Of a DNA stretch of 64,000 nt, positions 16,443-23,506 are shown piece by piece. The position numbers were made by a program, and so were the translations under genes. Position 1 is the first letter of the stretch; the number at the start of each line of letters is the position of its first letter. The notes under the pieces are model-generated. The model searched no databases, was not told the DNA's origin, and saw only the letters and a program-made list of their open reading frames with translations. Origin of the DNA: Pseudoroseomonas cervicalis (lineage in GTDB: Bacteria > Pseudomonadota > Alphaproteobacteria > Acetobacterales > Acetobacteraceae); the NCBI RefSeq assembly GCF_030818485.1, contig NZ_JAUTAJ010000004.1, positions 1,033,001 through 1,097,000 of the forward strand, written 5' to 3'.

Positions 16443-16904
16443 GTGTCCGATCACCCGCACGAAGAACGCCGCCGCTGGATGGGCATCCTCGCCCGCGCCA
16501 GCGCCGCGGCGATCCGCGCCCGGCTGGATGCCCATCTGGCCGATGCCCCACCGCTTCCCGCCCATACCCGCCTGCGCGGCCCGGAGACGGGCCTGGTCAT
16601 GCTGCGCGGCCGCGCCGGCGGCGACGGGGCGCCCTTCAACCTCTCCGAGATGACGGTGACGCGCTGCGCCGTCAGCCTGGGCGACGGCACCATCGGCCAT
16701 GCCTATGTCGCCGGGCGCGATTCGCAGCAGGCCGAGCTGGCCGCGCTGCTCGACGCCGCCTTGCAGGATACGGCCCGCCGCCCGGCCCTGCTGGCGGAGG
16801 TGATCGAGCCCCTGGCGGCGGCGGAGGCCGAGGCCCGCGCCGCCGCCGCCCGCAAGGCGGCCGCCACCCGCGTGCAATTCTTCACCATGGCGACGATGCG
16901 ATGA
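16443..16904 (+). CDS. phnG: C-P lyase core subunit PhnG
   Basis: Subunit of the PhnGHIJ core complex, needed with PhnI, PhnH and PhnL to attach the phosphonate to C1 of ribose of a purine nucleoside triphosphate. The 153-residue product matches the family in RRRWMGILARAS, LPAHTRLRGPETGLVMLRGR, FNLSEMTVTRCAV and GHAYVAGRDSQQAELAAL. The start is a GTG preceded by GAAGG at 5-base spacing. It is the first gene of the operon and ends in an ATGA overlap with phnH. The acidic/Ala-rich C-terminus is typical. Confidence 0.93.
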   Translation: MSDHPHEERRRWMGILARASAAAIRARLDAHLADAPPLPAHTRLRGPETGLVMLRGRAGGDGAPFNLSEMTVTRCAVSLGDGTIGHAYVAGRDSQQAELAALLDAALQDTARRPALLAEVIEPLAAAEAEARAAAARKAAATRVQFFTMATMR

Positions 16905-17470
16905 TGCAGCCCGGCTTCACCGACCCCGTGCTGGACGCGCAGTCCTGCTTCCGCGCCGTGCTGGAGGCGATGAGCCGCCCCGGCCTGGTGCAGCAGGCGG
17001 GCGCCGGCCTCACGCCGCCCGCCCCCCTCGCCCCCGCCACCGCCGCCGTGCTGCTGACGCTGGCCGATGCCGAGACGCCCATCTGGCAGGATGCCGGCGA
17101 GGCCGCCGCCGAATGGCTGCGCTTCCATGCCGGCTGCCCGCTGGTCGCGGCGCCGGCGCAGGCCGCCTTCCTGCTCGCCACCGGGGCGCCGCCTTCCCTC
17201 GATGGCCTGGCCCTCGGCAGCGATGAGGAGCCGCAGGCCAGCGCCACGCTCATCCTGCAGGTGGTGGCGCTGGAGCAGGCGCCGGGGCTGACTCTCACTG
17301 GCCCCGGCATCGAACACAAGCATGCGCTGCGGGTCGATGGCCTGCCGCCCGGCTTCTGGGCGGCCCGGGAAAAACTGCGGCCGCTGTTTCCGCGCGGCAT
17401 CGACCTGATCCTCTGCGCCGGCACGCGGCTCGCCGCCCTGCCCCGCACCACACGCGTCACGGAGGGCTGA
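16901..17470 (+). CDS. phnH: C-P lyase core subunit PhnH
   Basis: 189-residue subunit of the C-P lyase core complex. Family features seen are GFTDPVLDAQSCFRAVLEAM and SRPGLVQQ at the N-terminus, LTLADAETPIW, LALGSDEEPQASATLILQV, TGPGIEHKHALRVDGLP and FPRGIDLIL near the end. The start ATG at 16901 overlaps the phnG stop as ATGA, indicating translational coupling. A longer upstream frame exists but overlaps phnG entirely and lacks similarity. PhnH folds like a PLP-dependent transferase without the cofactor lysine, according to published structural work on E. coli PhnH. Confidence 0.93.
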   Translation: MMQPGFTDPVLDAQSCFRAVLEAMSRPGLVQQAGAGLTPPAPLAPATAAVLLTLADAETPIWQDAGEAAAEWLRFHAGCPLVAAPAQAAFLLATGAPPSLDGLALGSDEEPQASATLILQVVALEQAPGLTLTGPGIEHKHALRVDGLPPGFWAAREKLRPLFPRGIDLILCAGTRLAALPRTTRVTEG

Positions 17471-17473
17471 GCC

Positions 17474-18592
17474 ATGGCCTATGTCGCCGTCAAAGGGGGC
17501 GAGGCCGCGATCGCCAACGCCCATGCCTGGCTGGCCGAGGCGCGCCGGGGTGACGCCACGCTGGCGGAGCTCGAGGTGGCGCAGATCGAGCAGCAGCTGG
17601 GCCTGGCCGTCGACCGCGTGATGGCCGAGGGCGCCTGCCATGACCGGGGCCTCGCCGCGCTGGCCATCAAGCAGGCCCAGGGCGATCTGATCGAGGCTGC
17701 TTTTCTGTTGCGCGCCTACCGGACCACCCTGCCGCGCTTCGGCCATGCGGCGCCGCTGGACACGGGGGCGATGCGCATCCGCCGCCGCGTCTCGGCCACC
17801 TACAAGGATTTACCCGGCGGGCAGGTGCTGGGGCCGACCTATGACTACACCCATCGCCTGCTGGATTTCGCCCTCGCCGCGGAGGGCGGGGCCGTGCCCC
17901 CCGCCCCCCAGGCGGCCGAGCCGCAGGAGCCCGCCCCGCGCGTGACCGAGCTGCTGGCCCGCGAAGGGCTGATGGCGCGCGACGCCGATGCGGGCGAGGA
18001 GCCGGCCGACCTGACGCGCCAGCCGCTCTCCTTCCCCGCCGCCCGCCCGGCGCGGCTGCAGAATCTGGCGCGGGGTGATGAGGGTTTCCTGCTCGGCCTC
18101 GGCTACTCGACCCAGCGGGGCTATGGCAACGCCCATCCCTTCGTCGGCGAGATCCGCCAGGGCCATGTCACGGTGGGCTTCACGCCCCCCGAGCTCGGCT
18201 TCGAGATCGAGCTGGGAGAGATCCTGGTCACCGAATGCCAGATGGTGAACCAGTTCCACGGCTCGAAATCCGAGCCGCCGCAATTCACCCGTGGCTACGG
18301 GCTGGTGCTGGGCGGCGGCGAGCGCAAGGCGATGGCCATGGCGCTCGTCGACCGCGCGCTGATGGCGGGCGAGCTGGGCGAGGACCGCGTCGCCCCCGCG
18401 CAGGATGAGGAATTCGTCCTGATGCATTCCGACAATGTCGAGGCGACCGGCTTCGTCGAGCATCTGAAGCTGCCGCACTACGTCGATTTCCAGAGCGAGC
18501 TGGAAGTGGTGCGCCGCATGCGCGCCACCGCCGCCGCCCATGCCGCCGCCGCTGACGAGGCGCGCGCGGCCGAGCAGGAGCTGGCCGAATGA
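17474..18592 (+). CDS. phnI: C-P lyase core subunit PhnI (nucleosidase component)
   Basis: 372-residue subunit, the component that exchanges the purine base of ATP/GTP for methylphosphonate when acting with PhnG, PhnH and PhnL. Conserved regions visible are MAYVAVKGGEAAIANAHAWL, the DRVMAEGACHDRGLAALAIK region, AYRTTLPRFGHAAPLDTGAM, RRRVSATYKDLPGGQVLGPT, QRGYGNAHPFVGEIRQGHV and NQFHGSKSEPPQFTRGYGL. Length is close to E. coli PhnI (354) with an Ala/Glu-rich extension at the C-terminus. It starts 3 bases after phnH and overlaps phnJ by ATGA. Confidence 0.96.
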   Translation: MAYVAVKGGEAAIANAHAWLAEARRGDATLAELEVAQIEQQLGLAVDRVMAEGACHDRGLAALAIKQAQGDLIEAAFLLRAYRTTLPRFGHAAPLDTGAMRIRRRVSATYKDLPGGQVLGPTYDYTHRLLDFALAAEGGAVPPAPQAAEPQEPAPRVTELLAREGLMARDADAGEEPADLTRQPLSFPAARPARLQNLARGDEGFLLGLGYSTQRGYGNAHPFVGEIRQGHVTVGFTPPELGFEIELGEILVTECQMVNQFHGSKSEPPQFTRGYGLVLGGGERKAMAMALVDRALMAGELGEDRVAPAQDEEFVLMHSDNVEATGFVEHLKLPHYVDFQSELEVVRRMRATAAAHAAAADEARAAEQELAE

Positions 18593-19461
18593 GCCACGAT
18601 CCCGGCTACAATTTCGCCTATCTGGACGAGAACACGAAGCGGATGATCCGCCGCACCCTGCTGAAGGCGGTGGCCATCCCCGGCCACCAGGTGCCCTTCG
18701 GCGCGCGCGAGATGCCGCTGCCCTATGGCTGGGGCACGGGCGGCATCCAGGTGACCGCCGCGCTGCTCGGCCCGCGCGACGTGCTGAAGGTGATCGATCA
18801 GGGGGCGGACGACACCACCAACGCCGTCTCCATCCGCCGCTTCTTCCAGCGCGTGGCGGGGGTGCCGACCACCACCCGCACGGCGGAGGCGAGCATCATC
18901 CAGACCCGCCACCGCATCCCGGAGCACACGCTCACCGAGCGGCAGATCCTGGTCTACCAGGTGCCGATGCCCGAGCCGCTGTTCCGGCTGGAGCCGCGCC
19001 TGGCCGAGACGAAGCGCATGCATGCCCTGGCCGATTACGGGCTGATGCATGTCAGCCTGTATGAGAGCATCGCCCGGCACGGCCATGTCGCCACCGCCTA
19101 CAGCTATCCGGTGATGGTGGAGGAGCGCTACCTGATGTCGCCCTCCCCGATCCCGGCCTTCGACAATCCGAAGATGCACCGCATGGCGGCCCTGCAGCTC
19201 TTCGGCGCCGGGCGCGAGAAGAAGATCTACGCCGTGCCGCCCTACACCGCGGTGCGCAGCCTGGATTTCGAGGACCATCCCTTCCGCCCGCACCGCGCCG
19301 ATGCCTGCTGCGCGCTTTGCGGCTCCGCCACCTCCTATCTCGACGAGGTGGTGACCGACGACCAGGGTGGCCGCATGTTCGTCTGCTCCGACACCGATTA
19401 TTGCGAGGAGCGTCAGGCGGCCGCGCCGGCGGATGCCCAGGCCACGGAGGAAGTGGCATGA
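18589..19461 (+). CDS. phnJ: C-P lyase PhnJ, radical SAM enzyme that breaks the C-P bond
   Basis: Catalyses homolytic cleavage of ribose 1-alkylphosphonate 5-phosphate to the alkane and 5-phosphoribosyl 1,2-cyclic phosphate. All catalytic elements known from E. coli PhnJ are present at the same residue numbers: Gly32 (glycyl radical site) in AIPGHQVPFG, and Cys241, Cys244, Cys266 and Cys272 in DACCALCG and FVCSDTDYC, which hold the [4Fe-4S] cluster and the thiyl radical. The 290-residue length is slightly longer than E. coli (281) because of an acidic C-terminal tail. The enzyme should therefore be active. It overlaps phnI and phnK by ATGA junctions. Confidence 0.97.
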   Translation: MSHDPGYNFAYLDENTKRMIRRTLLKAVAIPGHQVPFGAREMPLPYGWGTGGIQVTAALLGPRDVLKVIDQGADDTTNAVSIRRFFQRVAGVPTTTRTAEASIIQTRHRIPEHTLTERQILVYQVPMPEPLFRLEPRLAETKRMHALADYGLMHVSLYESIARHGHVATAYSYPVMVEERYLMSPSPIPAFDNPKMHRMAALQLFGAGREKKIYAVPPYTAVRSLDFEDHPFRPHRADACCALCGSATSYLDEVVTDDQGGRMFVCSDTDYCEERQAAAPADAQATEEVA

Positions 19462-20231
19462 GCGCGCCGCTGCTCGAGGCATCGGGCCTCCGCCTCGCCT
19501 TCGGCGCCGTGCGCGCGCTGGATGATGTGGCGATCGACATCCATCCGGGCGAGGTCGTCGCCATCGTGGGCGAATCGGGCTCCGGCAAATCGACCCTGCT
19601 GCGGGTGCTGTCGGGCCAGATGCGCCCCGATGCCGGGCGCGTCGCCTACACCGCCCCCGATGGCACCGCCCATTCGGTGCATGAGATGGGCGAGGCCGCC
19701 CTGCGCCGGCTGATGCGCACCGATTGGGGCTTTGTCCACCAGCATGCCCGCGACGGCTTGCGCATGGGCGTCTCCGCCGGCGGCAATGTCGGCGAGCGGC
19801 TGATGGCCATCGGCGCCCGCCATTATGGCAATATCCGCGACGAGGCGACCGAATGGCTGCGGCGGGTGGAGATCGACCCGGGCCGCATCGACCATTTGCC
19901 GCGCACCTTCTCGGGCGGCATGCAGCAGCGGCTGCAGATCGCCCGCACCTTGGTCACCCGCCCGCGCCTGGTCTTCATGGACGAGCCGACCGGCGGGCTC
20001 GACGTCTCGGTGCAGGCGCGGCTGCTGGATCTGATCCGCGCCCTGGTGGCCGATCTCGGCATCGCCGTGCTGCTGGTCACCCATGACATCGCCGCCGCCC
20101 GGCTGCTGGCCCACCGCATCCTGGTGATGCGCCACGGAAAGGTGGTCGAGCACGGGCTGACCGACCGGGTGCTGGACGACCCGCAGCACCCCTATACGCA
20201 ACTCCTCGTCGCCTCGGTGCTGGCCGCATGA
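19458..20231 (+). CDS. phnK: C-P lyase ABC-type ATPase PhnK
   Basis: 257-residue ABC ATPase that binds the PhnGHIJ core rather than a membrane permease. Walker A is VGESGSGKSTLLR, the signature is FSGGMQQRLQIAR, Walker B is LVFMDEPTGGLD, and the switch His is in VLLVTHDIAAARL. The C-terminal DPQHPYTQLLVASVL is like the peptide-transporter ATPase family from which PhnK derives. The start ATG overlaps the phnJ stop; the upstream extension of the same frame lies inside phnJ and is not coding. It overlaps phnL by 4 bases. Confidence 0.95.
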   Translation: MSAPLLEASGLRLAFGAVRALDDVAIDIHPGEVVAIVGESGSGKSTLLRVLSGQMRPDAGRVAYTAPDGTAHSVHEMGEAALRRLMRTDWGFVHQHARDGLRMGVSAGGNVGERLMAIGARHYGNIRDEATEWLRRVEIDPGRIDHLPRTFSGGMQQRLQIARTLVTRPRLVFMDEPTGGLDVSVQARLLDLIRALVADLGIAVLLVTHDIAAARLLAHRILVMRHGKVVEHGLTDRVLDDPQHPYTQLLVASVLAA

Positions 20232-20926
20232 CCCCCCTTCTCTGGACCGAAGACCTCGGCAAGGACTTCACCCTGCATCTGCAGGGCGGCACCCGCATCC
20301 CGGTGCTGCGCCATGTCGACCTCACCGTGCAGCCGGGGGAATGCGTGGCGCTCTCCGGCCCCTCGGGCGCCGGCAAGTCCACCCTGATGCGCTGCCTCTA
20401 CGGCAATTACGGCGCTGGTTCCGGCCGCGTCATGCTGCGCCATGGCGGGGAGGCCGTGGACCTCACCACCGCCGATGCCAGGCAGGTCCGCGCCATAAGG
20501 CGCGACAGCCTGGGCTATGTCTCGCAATTCCTGCGGGTCATCCCGCGCGTGCCCTGCCTCGACATCGTGGCCGAGCCGCTGGTCACCCGCGGCGTGCCGC
20601 AGGCCGAGGCGCGCGACCGGGCCCGCGCCCTGCTGCTGCGGCTGAACCTGCCGGAGCGGCTGCATGGCCTGCCGCCCGCCACCTTCTCCGGCGGCGAGCA
20701 GCAGCGGGTCAACCTCGCGCGCGGCTTCGCCCCGTTCTACCCTGTCCTCCTGCTCGATGAGCCCACCGCCAGCCTCGACGCCGCCAACCGCGAGGTGGTG
20801 ATCGGGCTCATCGCCGAGGCCAAGCAGGCCGGCGCCGCGATCATCGGCATCTTCCACGATGTGGAGGTGCGCGACCGCGTCGCCGACCGTCTCTTCGAAG
20901 TACTGCCCATCCAGGACGCCGCATGA
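20228..20926 (+). CDS. phnL: C-P lyase ABC-type ATPase PhnL
   Basis: 232-residue ABC ATPase required together with PhnGHI for phosphonate activation. Walker A is SGPSGAGKSTLMR, the Q-loop region is LGYVSQFLRVIPRVP, the signature is FSGGEQQRVNLARGF, and Walker B is VLLLDEPTASLDA, followed by GIFHDVEVRDRVADRL. All catalytic elements look intact. It starts in an ATGA overlap with phnK and ends in an ATGA overlap with the frameshifted phnM2, continuing the coupled chain. Confidence 0.95.
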   Translation: MTPLLWTEDLGKDFTLHLQGGTRIPVLRHVDLTVQPGECVALSGPSGAGKSTLMRCLYGNYGAGSGRVMLRHGGEAVDLTTADARQVRAIRRDSLGYVSQFLRVIPRVPCLDIVAEPLVTRGVPQAEARDRARALLLRLNLPERLHGLPPATFSGGEQQRVNLARGFAPFYPVLLLDEPTASLDAANREVVIGLIAEAKQAGAAIIGIFHDVEVRDRVADRLFEVLPIQDAA

Positions 20927-22063
20927 CCGCCGAGACCATCCTGACCAATGCCCAGCTGGTGCTGCCCGATCGCGTGGAGCCCGGCACGCTGCTGCTGCGG
21001 GAGGGCCGCATCGCCGAGATCCAGCCCGGCCTCAGCCACGCCCCCGGCGCCATCGACCTGGAGGGCGACTACCTGATCCCCGGCGTCATCGACGTCCATA
21101 CCGACAATCTGGAACGCCAGGTGCAGCCGCGCGCCCAGGCGCGCTGGCCCTCGCGTTCCGCCTTCATCTCGCATGACGCGCAGACGGCGGCGGCCGGTGT
21201 CACCACCGTGCTGGACGCGCTCTGCCTCGGCGATCTCGGCTTCGATGCCGAGCGCAACCAGACCTTCCTGGACGGGGTCGAGGATCTCGACGCGCTGGTG
21301 CCGACCGGGCTGCTGAAGAGCGAGCACTACCTGCATCTGCGCTGCGAGCTGCCGGCCGAGGACATGCTGCCGCTGCTGGAGCCGGTGGCGCACCACCCGG
21401 CGGTGCGCATGGTCAGCCTGATGGACCACACCCCGGGCGGCGGGCAATACGCCGATATCGAGCGCTACCGGCAGATGCGCATGCGCGGCGGCAAGGCGGT
21501 GGAGGGAGGTCGACCGCCGCATCCAGGAGCTGACCGAGCAGCGCGACAGGCTGCGCGCCCCGCAGCGGCGCCGGCTGCTGGACCTGTTCGGCGGCCGCGG
21601 CATCGCGCTGGCCAGCCATGACGACTGGGACGAGGCGGAGATCGCCGAGAACGCCGCCGATGGCGTGCTGATCTCGGAATTCCCGGTCTCCATGATGGCG
21701 GCCCAGGCGGCGCGGCGGCATGGCATGCGGATCATCGCCGGCGCGCCCAACATCGTCCGCGGCGGCAGCCACTCGGGCAATGTCGCGGCGGCCGATCTGG
21801 TGCGGGAAGGCTTGGTCGATGTCTTCGCCAGCGACTACGTGCCGCCCGCCATGATCGAGGCGGTGTGGCGCAGCATCGACGAGAACGGGCTCTCCATCCC
21901 GGAGGCCGTCGCCACCATCACCGCCGCACCCGCCGACATGCTGGGCATGGCCGATCGTGGCCGCATCGCCCCCGGGCTGCGCGGCGATCTGGTGCGCATC
22001 CGCAGCCTGGGCAGCATCCCGGTCGTCCGCGCCGTCTGGCGCGCCGGCGAGCGCGTGGCGTGA
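20923..22063 (+). pseudogene. phnM: phnM2, amidohydrolase broken by a one-base frameshift
   Basis: This is the phnM expected in the canonical operon, for 5-triphosphate diphosphatase activity on ribose 1-alkylphosphonate. The first frame runs from the ATG at 20923 (MTAETILTNAQLVLPDR, PGVIDVHTDNLERQVQPR, LMDHTPGGGQY) to about 21503, then drifts to a stop at 21619-21621. The family sequence resumes one frame later: EVDRRIQELTEQRD, GIALASHDDWDEAE, APNIVRGGSHSGN, FASDYVPPAMIEA, ending with the stop at 22061-22063. Removing one G from the GGG at 21504-21506 restores a single frame of about 379 codons. Everything downstream is still well conserved, so the lesion is recent or a sequencing error. The next gene's GTG overlaps the restored stop, which supports the repaired reading. 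Confidence 0.88.
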
Positions 22064-22737
22064 GCGCCCGCCTCGCCCTGTACTGGGCGCCGGAGGTCTC
22101 GGACCCGCTGCACCGGGCGGCCTCCGCCTGGCTGGGGCGGGACGCCGAGACCGGCGCCACCCTGCCCCAGGCGCCGCTGCGGGGGGTGGACATCGCCGAG
22201 ATCACCGCCGATGCGCGCAGTTACGGCTTCCACGCCACGCTGAAGCCCCCCTTCCGCCTCGCCACCTCCTATGCCGAGGCGCGCGCCGCCGCCGCCGCCC
22301 TTGCGGCGCGCACCCGGCCCTTCGCCCTGCCGCCGCTGCGGGTCGCCGATCTGGACGGCTTCCTGGCGCTGCGCGAGGCCGAGCCCTGCCCGGCCCTGCA
22401 CGCCTTCGCCGATGACTGCGTGCGCAGCCTGGACGCCCACCGCGCCCCGCCGACCGAGGCCGAGATCGCCCGCCGCCGCCCTGAGCGCCTGGCGGAGCGC
22501 GAGCGCGCCTATCTGGCCGAATGGGGCTACCCGCATGTCTTCGAGGCCTGGCGCTTCCACCTGACCCTGTCGCGCCGCCTCTCGGCGGAGGAGATGGCGG
22601 TGGTGCGGCCGGCGGCGGAGGCGGCGCTGGCCGGGATCGCCGGCGTGCCGCGCGCGGTGCGCGAGCTGTGCCTGTTCACCCAGGCGGGGCCGGGGGCGCC
22701 GTTCCTGGTGGCGGAGCGGCTGCGGCTTTTAGGTTAA
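22060..22737 (+). CDS. DUF1045 two-histidine phosphoesterase linked to phosphonate operons
   Basis: 225-residue protein of the phosphonate-associated DUF1045 family. Two H-x-T/S-type motifs, FHATLKPPF near residue 55 and FHLTLSRRL near residue 165, mark it as a 2H-type cyclic phosphodiesterase fold. The rest is Arg/Ala-rich with RPERLAERERAYLAEWGYPH between the motifs. It starts with a GTG overlapping the phnM2 stop (GTGA), so it belongs to the phn operon. No phnP-like metallo-beta-lactamase gene is in the window. An attractive inference is that this protein opens the 5-phosphoribosyl 1,2-cyclic phosphate made by PhnJ in place of PhnP. Family assignment is good; the activity is not established. 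Confidence 0.85.
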   Translation: MSARLALYWAPEVSDPLHRAASAWLGRDAETGATLPQAPLRGVDIAEITADARSYGFHATLKPPFRLATSYAEARAAAAALAARTRPFALPPLRVADLDGFLALREAEPCPALHAFADDCVRSLDAHRAPPTEAEIARRRPERLAERERAYLAEWGYPHVFEAWRFHLTLSRRLSAEEMAVVRPAAEAALAGIAGVPRAVRELCLFTQAGPGAPFLVAERLRLLG

Positions 22738-22747
22738 AAAGGAAGAC

Positions 22748-22867
22748 GTTCTTTTTTAGAAAAAAAGAACCAAAAAACTTTTGTCAGCTGGCGTCCCGCT
22801 GATGGCCTGAGGCGGGACGCCAGACTGACAGAAAGTCTTTTTGCTTCTTTTTCGTCAGAAAAAGAAG
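22748..22867. repeat. AT-rich triple-hairpin element between convergent phn units
   Basis: Three nested or serial hairpins. GTTCTTTTTT (22748-22757) pairs with AAAAAAGAAC (22761-22770) around AGA. CTGGCGTCCCGC (22788-22799) pairs with GCGGGACGCCAG (22812-22823), extended by TGTCAG (22782-22787) with CTGACA (22825-22830) across one bulged A. CTTCTTTTTC (22844-22853) pairs with GAAAAAGAAG (22858-22867). The left and right outer hairpins resemble each other as inverted copies, so the whole is a long imperfect inverted repeat. It should terminate transcription in both directions between the phn operon and phnN. Its composition is foreign to the surrounding GC-rich DNA. Confidence 0.8.
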
Positions 22868-22870
22868 ATC

Positions 22871-23422
22871 TTAAGCTTCCTTCAGCGCCGCCAGCAGCCG
22901 CTGCGCGCCCTCCTCCGGCGTGGTGTCGTTCGCCACCTCCACCACATCCAGCCCTTCCGGCAACGGCGCCTCGCGGCTGAGGCGCAGCGCGATCTCGGCC
23001 ATGCTCTCCCGCCCGCGCGCCGCCAGCCGGGCCGCCAGCACCTCGCGCGGCGCCGTCACCAGCAGCACGCGGAGATTGTAGCGCCGCGCCGCCTCCGCCA
23101 GCACGGCGCGGGAGAGGTTGGCGACGACGATGCGCCCGGCATCCAGCTCCGCCTCGATGCTGCGCGGAATGCCGTAATGCAGCCCATGCGCCGGCCAGTG
23201 CAGGGCGAAGGCACCCGACTCGCGGGCTTCGGCGAAGGCCGCCTCGCTCATCGGGATATGCTGCTCGATCCCCGGATGCGGGTTGGTCTCGGCCGGGCGG
23301 GTGATGACGCGCTGGGCGAAGAGGAAGCGCGCATCGCCGGCCAGCGCCTCGCGCGCGGCGCCCAGCAGCGTGTCCTTGCCCGCGCCCGAGGCGCCCACCA
23401 CCGTCACCAGCCTGCCCGCCAT
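22871..23422 (-). CDS. phnN: Ribose 1,5-bisphosphokinase PhnN
   Basis: Guanylate-kinase-like enzyme that phosphorylates ribose 1,5-bisphosphate to PRPP, the last step that recycles the sugar of the C-P lyase pathway. The 183-residue product begins MAGRLVTVVGASGAGKDTLL (P-loop), followed by ARFLFAQRVITRPAE, FALHWPAHGLHYGIP, GRIVVANLSRAVLAEA and LLVTAPREVLAARLAARGRE. Length matches E. coli PhnN (185). It lies at the 3' end of the phn operon but in the opposite direction, separated by the triple-hairpin element, so it is expressed from its own promoter near ggt. Confidence 0.93.
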   Translation of the reverse strand: MAGRLVTVVGASGAGKDTLLGAAREALAGDARFLFAQRVITRPAETNPHPGIEQHIPMSEAAFAEARESGAFALHWPAHGLHYGIPRSIEAELDAGRIVVANLSRAVLAEAARRYNLRVLLVTAPREVLAARLAARGRESMAEIALRLSREAPLPEGLDVVEVANDTTPEEGAQRLLAALKEA

Positions 23423-23506
23423 GCCAGGTTCTCCGCTTGCGGTTGACCATCGCCTTTTCGGCGCGCAGAGACCAGCCGACAAGCCGCCGCGTCCAGGAGC
23501 CATGCA

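Noticed and set aside
21490..21520. Programmed frameshift in phnM2
   Set aside because: No slippery heptamer with a downstream stem was seen, and the correction needs a +1-type skip at an ordinary G run; a recent mutation or sequence error is simpler.
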